DNA from: Celeribacter sp. HF31
Lineage (GTDB): Bacteria > Pseudomonadota > Alphaproteobacteria > Rhodobacterales > Rhodobacteraceae
Length of the DNA: 64,000 bases
Direction: 5' to 3'
Assembly (NCBI RefSeq): GCF_011806455.1
Contig: NZ_JAATOT010000004.1
Location: 434,001 to 498,000, forward strand
This document shows positions 1 through 8,385 of the stretch, in pieces (within the stretch, counting starts at the first letter, position 1; every line of letters starts with the position of its first letter). The position numbers and the translations under genes were made by a program. The notes under the pieces are model-generated. The model made no database searches. It had not been told where the DNA came from and worked only from the letters and a program-made list of their open reading frames with translations.

Positions 1-22
1 CGCGGTCTGATCGGCCATAGAC

Positions 23-48
23 AAAAGGGCGGGGTTTCCCGCCCTTTT
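23..48 (+). terminator. Rho-independent terminator of an upstream gene
   Basis: A perfect 7-bp GGGCGGG/CCCGCCC stem with a 4-nt loop is flanked by AAAA and TTTT. It lies just before queF and probably ends transcription of a gene outside the window; the A/T flanks would let it work in both directions. Confidence 0.8.
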
Positions 49-71
49 CGTTTTCGGAGCCAGAGAGAGCC

Positions 72-536
72 ATGGTCAAGACAGACACATCCAGCCTGAC
101 ACAACTCGGTGGCGCCACCGCCCCGCCAACCTCTCCTGAAGAGGCAGTGCTTGAACGCGTACCGCACACGCACGAAGGCGAACGCTATGTCGCGCGCTTT
201 ACCGCGCCCGAGTTCACCTCGCTCTGTCCGATGACCGGCCAGCCGGATTTCGGCCATCTGATGATCGACTACATTCCCGGGAAATGGCTGGTGGAGAGCA
301 AATCGCTCAAGCTCTTCCTCGGCTCTTTCCGCAATCACGGCGCCTTTCACGAGGATTGTTCTGTCTATATCGGCAAGCGCCTGACCGAATTCCTCGATCC
401 TGTTTGGCTGCGCATCGGTGCCTATTGGTATCCGCGCGGCGGCATTCCTATTGACGTGTTCTGGGCCTCCGGGCCGGAGCCGAAAGATGTCTGGATCCCC
501 GATCAGGGCGTGCCGCCCTATCGCGGGCGCGGGTAG
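72..536 (+). CDS. queF: NADPH-dependent 7-cyano-7-deazaguanine reductase (QueF, type I)
   Basis: QueF reduces the nitrile of preQ0 to the aminomethyl group of preQ1, the last free-base step of queuosine synthesis for tRNA modification. The 154-residue length fits the short unimodular type I enzymes. The T-fold motif is present: the nucleophile Cys52 ([11 protein letters not shown]) that forms the thioimide, Asp59 as proton donor, and the ESKSLK NADPH-binding motif at residues 75-80. The ATG follows a purine-rich GAGAGAG stretch. It is preceded by a terminator and followed by about 320 bp without a clear gene, so it appears to be monocistronic. No preQ1 riboswitch could be recognised upstream because only about 20 bp separate the terminator from the ATG. 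Confidence 0.95.
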   Translation: MVKTDTSSLTQLGGATAPPTSPEEAVLERVPHTHEGERYVARFTAPEFTSLCPMTGQPDFGHLMIDYIPGKWLVESKSLKLFLGSFRNHGAFHEDCSVYIGKRLTEFLDPVWLRIGAYWYPRGGIPIDVFWASGPEPKDVWIPDQGVPPYRGRG

Positions 537-858
537 GAGACCGTTCGGAGGAGGCCGAGATGCGAGAGACCCTGCGTCCCCCTTTGGTTCTGTGCCCTGG
601 TTCTCTTTGGCCCGATCTTTTCCTGTCGCGCGGGTCTTGGCCCGCCGGTGCCGGTCGGAGAGCTGTTGCATCAACCGGCACATCTGTTTTTCGCGGCCGC
701 CGATTTCCGCGATGCGCGCCGCTGGTATGCTGACCATGGCGGCGGGGCTTTACATGATTCAGCGGGCCTGAGGACGGGTCCGGTCAGTCAGTATTGCTTT
801 CCATTGCTTTCCAGTCTGTTTCTTGGCAAAAGCCCCGCCGTAACACGCGGGGTTTTCC
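537..858 (+). other. Intergenic region, possible decayed small gene
   Basis: About 320 bp between queF and trmB without a convincing intact gene. An ATG at 560 with a GAGGAGG sequence just upstream opens a short frame (MRETLRPPLVLCPG...) that ends after about 57 codons. The neighbouring frame carries a hydrophobic run (WFCALVLFGPIF) and then a plausible protein stretch (GELLHQPAHLFFAAADF). This would fit one small membrane protein split by a frameshift, but no family was recognised. The region ends in the hairpin at 828-856. Confidence 0.3.
828..856 (+). terminator. Terminator-like hairpin abutting the trmB start codon
   Basis: CCCCGC (833-838) pairs with GCGGGG (847-852). The flanking AAAA and TTTT runs extend the stem across one bulged G. 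The T run ends only two bases before the trmB ATG, so the only G-rich ribosome-binding candidate (GCGGGG) lies inside the right arm. It may terminate queF-side transcripts while also controlling access to the trmB start. Confidence 0.6.
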
Positions 859-1632
859 ATGTCTGACGATCAACAGCACCAATCAGGAGCCGAAGAAGGT
901 GGTCACACCTCCGGCACACACGAAAGTGGTCACACCTCCGGTGCTCCGTGGCGCAACTTTTATGGCCGTATCCACGGTAAGACGCTCAATCAGGCGCAAA
1001 AGGAGTACCTCGAAGAGGACCTGCCCAAACTTGCCCCTGGGCCGGTGACCTGGGACGAAAACCCGGAACGCGAAAAGCTCGACCTGACGGCGCGGTTTGG
1101 CGGCAAACCTGTTTGGCTCGAGGTTGGCTTTGGCGCCGGTGAGCACCTCATCCACATGGCGCAGACCTATCCCAATGTGGCGATCATTGGCTGTGAACCC
1201 TATGTCAATGGCGTCGCGTCTTGTTTGGGACATATCCGCCGCGTGGGCGGCCTCGACAATGTGGCGATCCACGCAGGCGATGCGCGCGATCTCTTCGATG
1301 TGCTGCCCGATGAAAGCCTCGACAAAGCCTTTTTGAACTATCCCGATCCTTGGCCGAAAGCCCGTCACCACCGTCGCCGTTTCGTGACCGCAGAGCACCT
1401 CGAGCCGCTTTACCGCGCGCTCAAACCCTGTGCGGAATTCCGCGTGGCGACCGACATTCCGGATTACGTGCGCCAGACCATGGAAGAGGTGCCGCGCGCA
1501 GGGTTTGAATGGCTGGGCGAGAGCGCCGAAGATTGGCGCAAGCCGTGGTCGGATTGGTTCTCGACCCGCTACGAGAAAAAGGCGATCCGTGAAGGCCGCA
1601 GGCCGCATTACATGACGTTTCGCAAAAACTGA
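859..1632 (+). CDS. trmB: tRNA (guanine-N7-)-methyltransferase
   Basis: TrmB methylates G46 in the variable loop of tRNAs using S-adenosylmethionine. The 257-residue protein has the Rossmann SAM motif (WLEVGFGAGEHL, about residue 89), the family signature NYPDPWPKARHHRRRF (about residues 157-172) and the C-terminal SxxEKK-type segment (STRYEKKA). The start is the only ATG in frame before the conserved APWRNFYGR block. It sits directly behind a terminator-like hairpin, with no ordinary Shine-Dalgarno outside that stem. Residues 13-30 consist of a tandem 9-residue duplication (EGGHTSGTH, ESGHTSGAP) not expected in the family; it lies in the normally short, variable N-terminus, so activity is probably unaffected. 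Confidence 0.93.
   Translation: MSDDQQHQSGAEEGGHTSGTHESGHTSGAPWRNFYGRIHGKTLNQAQKEYLEEDLPKLAPGPVTWDENPEREKLDLTARFGGKPVWLEVGFGAGEHLIHMAQTYPNVAIIGCEPYVNGVASCLGHIRRVGGLDNVAIHAGDARDLFDVLPDESLDKAFLNYPDPWPKARHHRRRFVTAEHLEPLYRALKPCAEFRVATDIPDYVRQTMEEVPRAGFEWLGESAEDWRKPWSDWFSTRYEKKAIREGRRPHYMTFRKN
895..948 (+). repeat. In-frame 27-bp tandem duplication in trmB
   Basis: Two adjacent 27-bp units (895-921, 922-948) share the block GGTCACACCTCCGG and encode nine residues each. The phase is exactly nine codons, so copy-number change would keep the frame. Confidence 0.85.
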
Positions 1633-1727
1633 CGGAAACATCTGAGTATTTGGGCTGCAATGAAGACAGCCGATAGACCGCCTGCCGGGCTTGCGTTATC
1701 AGAACGGCAATGTGAGGAGAACGACCC

Positions 1728-3077
1728 ATGTCCAGCCATGCCACCCCGATCCCGATGTCATCGCGCAAGACCGGGCCTTTGAAAGGCACGGCGGCGGTGC
1801 CCGGCGACAAATCTATCTCGCACCGGGCGCTGATTTTCGGTGCCATGGCGGTGGGCGAGACCAAGATCACAGGGCTGTTGGAGGGCGAAGATGTGCTCGA
1901 CACCGCCAAGGCGATGCAGGCGCTGGGGGCCGATGTAGTGCGCGAAGGCGCGGGCGAGTGGACCGTGCATGGCGTGGGGGTTGGCGGCTTTACGGAGCCT
2001 GAAGACATCATTGATTGCGGCAACTCGGGCACCGGCGTGCGGCTGATCATGGGCTGTGTTGCGTGTTATGATTTCTGCACGACCTTCACCGGCGACGGCT
2101 CTTTGCGCAAACGCCCGATGGCGCGGGTGACCGATCCTTTGGCGCTCTTTGGGACGCGGTCTGTCGGGCGCTCTGGCGGGCGTTTGCCGCTCACTTTGGT
2201 GGGCGCCGCCGATCCGGTGCCGGTGGAATATGAGACGCCGGTGCCCTCTGCGCAGGTGAAATCCGCTGTTTTGCTCGCGGGGCTGAATGCACCGGGCAAG
2301 ACCGTGGTGATCGAGAAAGAGGCCACGCGTGACCACACCGAACGTATGCTCACTGGCTTTGGCGCCGAGGTGGTCACCGAAAAGACTCCCGAAGGCTACA
2401 ACAAGATCACCCTCACCGGCCGCCCCGAACTGACCCCGCAAGAGGTCGCCGTGCCGCGCGATCCGTCCTCTGCGGCCTTCCCGGTCTGTGCGGCGCTGAT
2501 CGTCGAAGGCTCGGATATTTTCGTGCCGGGCGTGAGCCAGAACCTGACGCGCAATGGGCTTTACACGACGTTGGTCGAGATGGGCGCCGAGATCGCCTTT
2601 GAAAATGAGCGCGAAGAGGGCGGCGAGCCGGTGGCCGATCTGCGTGTGAAATACTCGAAACTCAAAGGCATCGAAGTGCCGCCCGAACGCGCCGCGTCGA
2701 TGATCGACGAATACCCGATCCTGTCTGTGGTTGCGGCCTATGCCGAGGGCACCACCGTGATGCGCGGCGTCAAGGAATTGCGCGTCAAGGAATCGGATCG
2801 CATCGACGCCATGGCGCGCGGGCTTGAGGCCTGTGGGGTGACCATTGAAGAGGACGAAGACACGCTGATCGTGCATGGTCAGGGACCGGATGGGGTCAAG
2901 GGCGGCGCCACCTGTGCGACCCATATCGACCACCGGATCGCGATGTCGTTTCTCGTGTTGGGCATGGCCTCGAAAGAGCCGGTGACGGTGGATGACGGCA
3001 GCCCGATTGCCACCTCTTTCCCGGTTTTCGAAAAGCTGATGACAGACCTCGGTGCCTATGTGACGCGGAACAACTGA
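1728..3077 (+). CDS. aroA: 3-phosphoshikimate 1-carboxyvinyltransferase (EPSP synthase, class II-like)
   Basis: The enzyme condenses shikimate-3-phosphate with PEP, the sixth step of the shikimate pathway. The 449-residue sequence closely follows class II enzymes: PGDKSISHR (residues 25-33), RDHTE, SAQVK (174-178), [13 protein letters not shown] and KESDR are all visible. In the PEP-site loop it reads GNSGTG (98-103), with Gly101 where the glyphosate-tolerant CP4 enzyme has Ala100. By established structure-function work a glycine there leaves room for glyphosate, so tolerance should not be assumed. The ATG follows AGGAG (GTGAGGAGAACGACCC). It heads the aroA-orf-cmk-orf run with very short gaps. 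Alternative function is very unlikely. Confidence 0.96.
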   Translation: MSSHATPIPMSSRKTGPLKGTAAVPGDKSISHRALIFGAMAVGETKITGLLEGEDVLDTAKAMQALGADVVREGAGEWTVHGVGVGGFTEPEDIIDCGNSGTGVRLIMGCVACYDFCTTFTGDGSLRKRPMARVTDPLALFGTRSVGRSGGRLPLTLVGAADPVPVEYETPVPSAQVKSAVLLAGLNAPGKTVVIEKEATRDHTERMLTGFGAEVVTEKTPEGYNKITLTGRPELTPQEVAVPRDPSSAAFPVCAALIVEGSDIFVPGVSQNLTRNGLYTTLVEMGAEIAFENEREEGGEPVADLRVKYSKLKGIEVPPERAASMIDEYPILSVVAAYAEGTTVMRGVKELRVKESDRIDAMARGLEACGVTIEEDEDTLIVHGQGPDGVKGGATCATHIDHRIAMSFLVLGMASKEPVTVDDGSPIATSFPVFEKLMTDLGAYVTRNN

Positions 3078-3078
3078 G

Positions 3079-3600
3079 ATGCGCCGGGCGGCGTTCTGGC
3101 TGCTCTTTGCGGTGACCCTCGGGGTCTATGCCGCGATGGTGGGCGGGACGCTGGCGATGATTGCGCGCGACGCGGGGATGCCAGCCTTTGATATGCGGCC
3201 CTGGGGGATGTCGGAAGCGCAGGCGCGGGATTTTCTGAGCGCTTTGTCCGACGACGGCCGAGCCCTCTATCAGGGGCCGCAACGCTGGCTCGATGCAGTC
3301 TACCCTGCGCTTTTGGCGCTGACGGTGATCTGGTCGGCGCGATGGGCGGCGGGGCACTGGCTTTGGGTTTTTCGTCTCGTTTTCGCCGCCGCGGTTTTGT
3401 GCATGCTGGCGGATTACGCCGAAAACATTGCGGTGGCGGGGCTGTTGGGCCAATCCCCCGAGGATGTGAGCGCGGCGGAGATCGCCCGTGCCACGCTCTT
3501 TACCCGTCTTAAAGCCGCAAGTGGGGCCGTTGCGATGACACTTTGGGGCGTGCTTTTGCTCAGACAGCTGGGGCAGAAATTGACAGTGCCGCGCAGCTGA
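3079..3600 (+). CDS. Conserved membrane protein of unknown function
   Basis: A 173-residue protein starts one base after the aroA stop, implying translational coupling. Four hydrophobic segments are visible: about residues 4-28, 74-90, 92-112 ([21 protein letters not shown]) and 145-163. A soluble loop (about 30-72) contains an [18 protein letters not shown] stretch. No catalytic motif or family was recognised. Its place between aroA and cmk is its only functional hint; it could be a bystander carried by the operon. Confidence 0.75.
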   Translation: MRRAAFWLLFAVTLGVYAAMVGGTLAMIARDAGMPAFDMRPWGMSEAQARDFLSALSDDGRALYQGPQRWLDAVYPALLALTVIWSARWAAGHWLWVFRLVFAAAVLCMLADYAENIAVAGLLGQSPEDVSAAEIARATLFTRLKAASGAVAMTLWGVLLLRQLGQKLTVPRS

Positions 3601-3632
3601 GTCAGAACTTGTCTCCCGAACTGGAGGTTCAC

Positions 3633-4241
3633 ATGAGTTTCTGCATCGCCATCGATGGCCCCGCCGCCGCGGGCAAAGGTACGATTTCCAAAGCCGTTGC
3701 CACGCATTTCGGATTCGCTCATCTCGACACCGGGCTTTTGTACCGTGCGACCGGGGCGAAGACATTCGAAGGGCTGACCCCGATTGAGGCGGCACAGTCT
3801 TTGACGGCGAAGGATTTGGAACGTGACGATTTGCGCTCGGGCGATGCCGGACAGGCAGCGTCTCGTGTGGCCGCCGTGCCCGAAGTCCGCGCCGCTCTCG
3901 TGGATTTTCAACAGGCCTTTGCCCGTCGTGAAGGTGGTGCCGTTCTGGACGGGCGCGACATCGGCACGGTGATTTGCCCCGATGCCGAGGTGAAGCTTTA
4001 TGTCGTGGCCTCCGACGAGGTGCGCGCGATGCGGCGGCATAAAGAGTTGGTTGCGAAGGGCGAAGACATCACGCTGGACGAGGTATTGGAAGACCTGCGC
4101 GAGCGCGATGAGCGCGACGCGGCGCGGGCTTCGGCGCCATTGAAGCCCGCCGAAGACGCCACCGTGATCGACACGACCGAGATGAGCATCGACGAGGCGG
4201 TGGCCCAGGTGATCGCCCTGATCGAGGCGCGCCGGGCATGA
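3633..4241 (+). CDS. cmk: Cytidylate kinase
   Basis: Phosphorylates CMP and dCMP with ATP in pyrimidine nucleotide recycling. The 202-residue protein has the P-loop GPAAAGKGT (9-17), the LDTGLLYRA substrate motif, the DGRDIGT motif and the basic lid region LRERDERD. The ATG at 3633 is chosen because of the GGAGG at 3623-3627 and because the protein then begins at the conserved SFCIAIDGP; upstream starts would run through the preceding gene. The stop overlaps the next start as ATGA. The aroA-cmk-rpsA order is conserved in alphaproteobacteria, here interrupted by accessory genes before rpsA. Confidence 0.95.
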   Translation: MSFCIAIDGPAAAGKGTISKAVATHFGFAHLDTGLLYRATGAKTFEGLTPIEAAQSLTAKDLERDDLRSGDAGQAASRVAAVPEVRAALVDFQQAFARREGGAVLDGRDIGTVICPDAEVKLYVVASDEVRAMRRHKELVAKGEDITLDEVLEDLRERDERDAARASAPLKPAEDATVIDTTEMSIDEAVAQVIALIEARRA

Positions 4242-5182
4242 CGGCAAAGCTCGTTCTCCATCTGCCCGATCACGAGCGGGCGGCCTTGGAGGCGGGCAAG
4301 AGGACGTCGCTTTATCCGCGCCTCAAACGCATGATCGAACAGCGCGGCGGCACGGTCGAGATCGCCCCGCGCTTTCCGCCTACGGCGCCGGACGGCAACC
4401 TTCACGTCGTCGACAATGCCCGCAAGCCGCACCCGGATGTGCTGATTTCTGCGCTGGCCTATCTCGACGGCTGCTGGCATCTCGATCCCAAAGGCGTGCT
4501 GGCCGACAGCTCTATTGCCGCGCGCCGTTTCGATCCCGAGACGGTCGATCCGGCGGAGGCAGAGGCCTATGTGAGCCGGCTCAGGGCCCGGTTTTCGGAC
4601 CCGCGCAATTCACGCTATCACCAAAAGAAAGCCGTCGAGCAGATCGACCCCGAGGGCATTGTGGTCTTTCTGCAAGGTCCGCCGCCCTATCGCCGGGGGC
4701 ATGCCTATATGGGGCTCGATGAGATGCTGCACACGGTGCTGGAAGGCGCGGGCGGTCGGCCGGTTTACATCAAACCGCATCCGATCCGCAAAGACGAAGG
4801 CCTTCAGGTGATTAAGAACCTCAAGGCGCAGGGCTACCAGCCGATCAAGACCAACGCCAATGTGCACGATCTGCTGAGGCAGGCGGCGGTGACAGTCTCG
4901 GCCAATTCGGCGGCCTCTCTCGAGGGCTTCCTGCACGGAACGCCGACGCTTTTGTTTGCGCGCGCCGATTTCGATCAGGTGGCGGGGATTGTGCGGACGC
5001 CTGAGGACTTTGCCCCCGCGCTGGAACAGGCTGTGACGGGCAAGCGCGATTACACCAAATTCCTCTACTGGTATTTTTCGCAATGCCTCTGGCTGGACGA
5101 TCCGGAGTTCGAGGCACAGGTGTTGCGTCTTTTTGCCGAGATCGGATTTGATGCCGACCGGCTTGGTTTGTCGCATTTTTGA
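4238..5182 (+). CDS. Capsule-polysaccharide (KpsS/KpsC)-like glycosyltransferase-fold protein
   Basis: A 314-residue protein overlaps cmk by four bases (ATGA). The C-terminal half resembles the Kdo-transferase/KpsS type: a [10 protein letters not shown] motif near residue 180, followed by a region ending [19 protein letters not shown], matching the usual SSVxFEAxLxGxPV nucleotide-sugar-binding block. The N-terminal half is not recognised. No signal peptide or membrane segment is seen, so it should be cytoplasmic. There is no capsule operon around it. Assignment to the glycosyltransferase fold is from motif resemblance only; specific substrate unknown. Confidence 0.5.
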   Translation: MTAKLVLHLPDHERAALEAGKRTSLYPRLKRMIEQRGGTVEIAPRFPPTAPDGNLHVVDNARKPHPDVLISALAYLDGCWHLDPKGVLADSSIAARRFDPETVDPAEAEAYVSRLRARFSDPRNSRYHQKKAVEQIDPEGIVVFLQGPPPYRRGHAYMGLDEMLHTVLEGAGGRPVYIKPHPIRKDEGLQVIKNLKAQGYQPIKTNANVHDLLRQAAVTVSANSAASLEGFLHGTPTLLFARADFDQVAGIVRTPEDFAPALEQAVTGKRDYTKFLYWYFSQCLWLDDPEFEAQVLRLFAEIGFDADRLGLSHF

Positions 5183-5362
5183 TCGGATCATCAGATCATT
5201 TCTGCACAGCAGCATTTGCATCGCGGCGAAACGGAGCGGTTTTATCATTTAAAAACAAAATTCTGCGGAAAGCGTGCAGCGGGTTGTGCGTTCCGGGAGG
5301 TTTGCCCACCGCAGCAGAGAGGCGCATGTCTAGGGCAACGCAACCTCTCTTGGAGACATCAC

Positions 5363-5995
5363 ATGTTTCTCGACAAATTGAATTGGCGCTATGCCACCAA
5401 GGCCATGGATCCGACAAAACCCGTGGACGAGGCCAAAGTGGCCCAGATCGTCGAAGCCATCCGCATGGCGCCGACCTCGTCCGGGCTTCAGCCCTTTCAC
5501 CTCTTCGTCATCCGCAACGCGGAGCTGAAATCCAAACTCAAGGAGGCAGCCAATGCCAAGGACCTGCTGACGGACAGCTCGCATCTCTTGGTCTTTGCCG
5601 CTTTCGATTCTTACACGGAGGCGCGGATCGATGCGGTCGTCACCCGCCATGCGGCAGAGCGTCCGGGCACCGAAGCGGCACTCGACACCTACTATGGCAA
5701 TCTCAAAGCCGCCTACCTGCCGCGTCCGGATGCGGTCAATTTCGATCACGCCGCCCGTCAGACCTATCTCGCGCTCGGCTTTGCGCTCGCCGCCGCCGCC
5801 GAGCTTGAGGTCGACAGCACGCCGATGGAGGGCTTTGACAACGCCAAATTCGATGACATCCTGGGGCTGAAAGACAAGGGGCTCAAATCCGTCGTGGCGC
5901 TTGCGCTGGGCACGCGGCGGGTCGAGGGCGATTGGCTTTTGCCGCTCAAAAAGGTCCGCAAACCGGCCTATGATCTGGTCACGGATTTGAATTGA
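5363..5995 (+). CDS. NAD(P)H-dependent nitroreductase family protein
   Basis: A 210-residue FMN-dependent oxidoreductase of the NfsB-like family. The FMN-phosphate motif is at the N-terminus (RYATKAMD, residues 8-15), SSGLQPF (about 39-45) follows, and a family-type LALGF...E region is present around residues 134-145. The ATG at 5363 is preceded by GGAGA; an upstream in-frame start would add about 50 non-conserved residues. It is separated by 180 bp from the gene before it and about 200 bp from the BLUF gene after it, so it probably has its own promoter. Such enzymes reduce nitroaromatics or quinones; the physiological substrate cannot be told from sequence. Confidence 0.85.
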   Translation: MFLDKLNWRYATKAMDPTKPVDEAKVAQIVEAIRMAPTSSGLQPFHLFVIRNAELKSKLKEAANAKDLLTDSSHLLVFAAFDSYTEARIDAVVTRHAAERPGTEAALDTYYGNLKAAYLPRPDAVNFDHAARQTYLALGFALAAAAELEVDSTPMEGFDNAKFDDILGLKDKGLKSVVALALGTRRVEGDWLLPLKKVRKPAYDLVTDLN

Positions 5996-6193
5996 GCACA
6001 GAGTTGATCTGCTGAGGCGCGCAGCTGTGCTAAAATATATGTGATTTTGATAAGGGTGGCCGAAATTTTGCGGCTGTCCTTTCTTTTTTGAACAGCTCTG
6101 TGCGAATTTATCTTGCCTGTTCCTTGACTTCGGGGCAACTTCGCGCCGCTGCGATGGACTGCGGCAAGACGAGATGCGCGAGGAGGGTCCTGA

Positions 6194-6703
6194 ATGGAAA
6201 GCCGCGTAACCCCTTATGTACAAGTTCTATATCGTTCTGTTGCCCGCCACGAAGATTTTCACCCGTCGGACCTCGACATCCTGCGGACGGCCATCAAATT
6301 CAACGCCGAACATGGTGTGACCGGCATCTTGCTGCGCATCGACGAGCAATTCTTTCAGGCGCTGCACGGGCCTGTGCAGCATGTTGACGCGCTCATGACC
6401 CGCATCGCGGCGGACGACCGGCATCAGAATGTAGAGATTCTGCTGCACGAAGAGGCCATGGACACCTCGCCCTTCAAAGATTGGTCGATGTCCTATGACT
6501 CGATCTTGGGTTTCGAACAGGAGCTCGGGCTTCAGGAGGACAACACCTATCCGGTGATTACCCCGGATCGCGCCCGCGAGCTGATCGCACTCTTCGCCAA
6601 AACCGCCACCAGCGTCGCCACCTACGGCTCCGCCTTCCCCTACGCGCGCCTGTCAGGCGAAAACGACGCGGCCTATCTGGCGCGGCTCGACGGGTTGGTG
6701 TGA
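6194..6703 (+). CDS. BLUF-domain blue-light sensor protein
   Basis: A 169-residue protein whose first 105 residues form a BLUF (FAD-binding blue-light) domain. All photocycle residues are present with AppA-like spacing: Tyr13 (VLYRSVA), Asn37 (NAEHGVTG), Gln55 (FFQALHG), Trp97 and Met99 (FKDWSMSY). Residues 106-169 form an extension that matches no output domain I recognise; it is not GGDEF, EAL or cobalamin-binding. Short BLUF proteins usually act by protein-protein contact, so a partner is expected, possibly the neighbouring KAP NTPase 45 bp downstream on the same strand, but that link is inference only. Start chosen from the AGGAGG at 6181-6186 and the domain start. Confidence 0.88.
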   Translation: MESRVTPYVQVLYRSVARHEDFHPSDLDILRTAIKFNAEHGVTGILLRIDEQFFQALHGPVQHVDALMTRIAADDRHQNVEILLHEEAMDTSPFKDWSMSYDSILGFEQELGLQEDNTYPVITPDRARELIALFAKTATSVATYGSAFPYARLSGENDAAYLARLDGLV

Positions 6704-6748
6704 GAGCGATAGGGTGAAGGCTGTTGCGTTTCTTGAAAAGCCTTTGCC

Positions 6749-8140
6749 ATGCCTCACGATACCCTTCCAGCCCCCGCGTCCCCTTGGGCCGACGACCTTC
6801 TCGAATATGAGAAACTCGGGGAAACCTTCACCCGGTTGATCCAGACGGTGGATGACAGCAAGGTCATCTCCATCGAGGCAGGCTTTGGTCACGGCAAAAC
6901 CTTTTTCCGGGAGGCCTGGGCCAAACACCTGCGTCAGGCGGGGGAGGTGGTGATCGAGGTCGATGCGCAGCGCTCGGACCACTCCGGCGATCCGGTGGTG
7001 ACCTTTCTCGGCGCTTTGCTGGCGGAATTGCCGGTGGAGGAAAAGGGGAAGGTTCAGAAGGCTGGCGCTTTGGGCCGTAAATACGGCGGTGTTGTCGCGC
7101 GTTCGCTGACGAAGGCGGTGCTCAAGGCCGGGGCTGATGAGGTCATCGACGCCGTGTCCGGCGAGATTGGCGAGGTCTTCGAAGGACAAGAGGCTTTGCA
7201 AAGCATGGCGGACAGTGTCGGCGAGGAAATGTCCAAAACCGCCGCCCAGATGATTGCCACGCAACTGGCCGCTGAGAAGGCCATTCAAAAAGAACTGCCC
7301 GCGCAGCTTGATGCCCTCAAAGCCGAGTTGACCAAGGGCAAGGAGACGGATCGGGTGATCATCCTGATCGACGAGTTGGACCGGTGTCATCCAGAATATG
7401 CCATCGCGCTCTTGGAGGCGATGAAACATGTGTTCGACCGTCCCGGCTATGTGTTCTGCTTGATGGTCAATGCCGATTATTTGGAGAAAGTCGCACAGCA
7501 TCGGTTCGGCGCGCATGGCGAGGGGGAACGGTATCTCGATAAATTCGTCGATCTCCGACTGGCGTTGAAGGCGACGGCGGAAGCGAAGGGGCGGGCGACC
7601 TACCAACTGGTTTTGCAGCAGTTGGATATTGGGACGCCCTATTCCGATGATGAGACTTTTTCGATTGAAGCAGCCGCAAAACTTACAGCGAGTATTGTTG
7701 TGAACAGCGATCTGTCATTTCGACAAATCAAGCGCATATTGGATCGGGTCGAGATCGCATTACGATGCTATGTGGAGATGCCATTAGATCGCTCAATGCT
7801 GATTTATCTGGCATTTTGCCATTCTGGTACGCGATTCACCTTCGAAGAAAGCTGGCTGCCACAGGCAATACTGGTTCCGGTGAGTGTTCGTAAAACATTG
7901 CTAGGGTCCGAGGAGCGTGAGGAAAAAAATCGAGAAGAATTACGGCAAAAGAACAGGGAAAAAGAAGAGAGGAGGAAAGCAGGCTTGGAGCCTCTGTTTG
8001 GCGCGGAAAGGATGTTTCCTCCTAAACACATTGTAACGCCTTACCAAAAGCAGGCTAAAATTTTTGGTCCCCACTACATCCCCGACCACGAAGCCGTTCT
8101 CAACGCCGCCCACGCTCTCATGGCCAATCCTGCCGATTAA
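6749..8140 (+). CDS. KAP-type P-loop NTPase, soluble
   Basis: A 463-residue protein with a P-loop (GFGHGKT, 45-51) and Walker B (VIILIDELDRC, 202-212) followed by HPEYAIALLEAMKHVFD, the typical KAP/STAND arrangement. Unlike classical KAP proteins there is no pair of membrane segments between Walker A and B; that stretch (about 95-195) is alanine-rich and probably helical. The C-terminus has a highly charged segment (EEREEKNREELRQKNREKEERRK, about 391-413). The last third (about 7640-8060) is visibly more AT-rich than the rest, a hint of transfer or patchwork. KAP ATPases occur in phage-defence systems such as Qat, but no Qat partners are nearby. Function unknown. Confidence 0.8.
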   Translation: MPHDTLPAPASPWADDLLEYEKLGETFTRLIQTVDDSKVISIEAGFGHGKTFFREAWAKHLRQAGEVVIEVDAQRSDHSGDPVVTFLGALLAELPVEEKGKVQKAGALGRKYGGVVARSLTKAVLKAGADEVIDAVSGEIGEVFEGQEALQSMADSVGEEMSKTAAQMIATQLAAEKAIQKELPAQLDALKAELTKGKETDRVIILIDELDRCHPEYAIALLEAMKHVFDRPGYVFCLMVNADYLEKVAQHRFGAHGEGERYLDKFVDLRLALKATAEAKGRATYQLVLQQLDIGTPYSDDETFSIEAAAKLTASIVVNSDLSFRQIKRILDRVEIALRCYVEMPLDRSMLIYLAFCHSGTRFTFEESWLPQAILVPVSVRKTLLGSEEREEKNREELRQKNREKEERRKAGLEPLFGAERMFPPKHIVTPYQKQAKIFGPHYIPDHEAVLNAAHALMANPAD

Positions 8141-8151
8141 CCCGATTTCCC

Positions 8152-8180
8152 TTGCTTTTCACGGGATTCGCGCCTATACG
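8152..8180 (+). promoter_or_regulatory. Sigma-70 type promoter of rpsA
   Basis: TTGCTT (8152-8157) and TATACG (8175-8180) are separated by exactly 17 bp and placed right after the KAP gene. Transcription from here would give an rpsA leader of about 200 nt, in keeping with S1 autoregulation at long leaders. Confidence 0.6.
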
Positions 8181-8385
8181 CGCGCCAGTCTATGAGGCCA
8201 TCAGACGTCATCAAGACACTCCGGGCAGGGTCGAAGAACAGCTTCGGCCCTGATTTGTGTTTTTCCCGCAGTGCCTTCTGAGCGTCGTCTTTTTAAGGGG
8301 TGGTTTTATAGGCGATCTGAAATCAAGACCGGTGGAGACAACCGCCCGGCCCGCATAACCGTATGAAAAGGAATCTAGAGACCAC

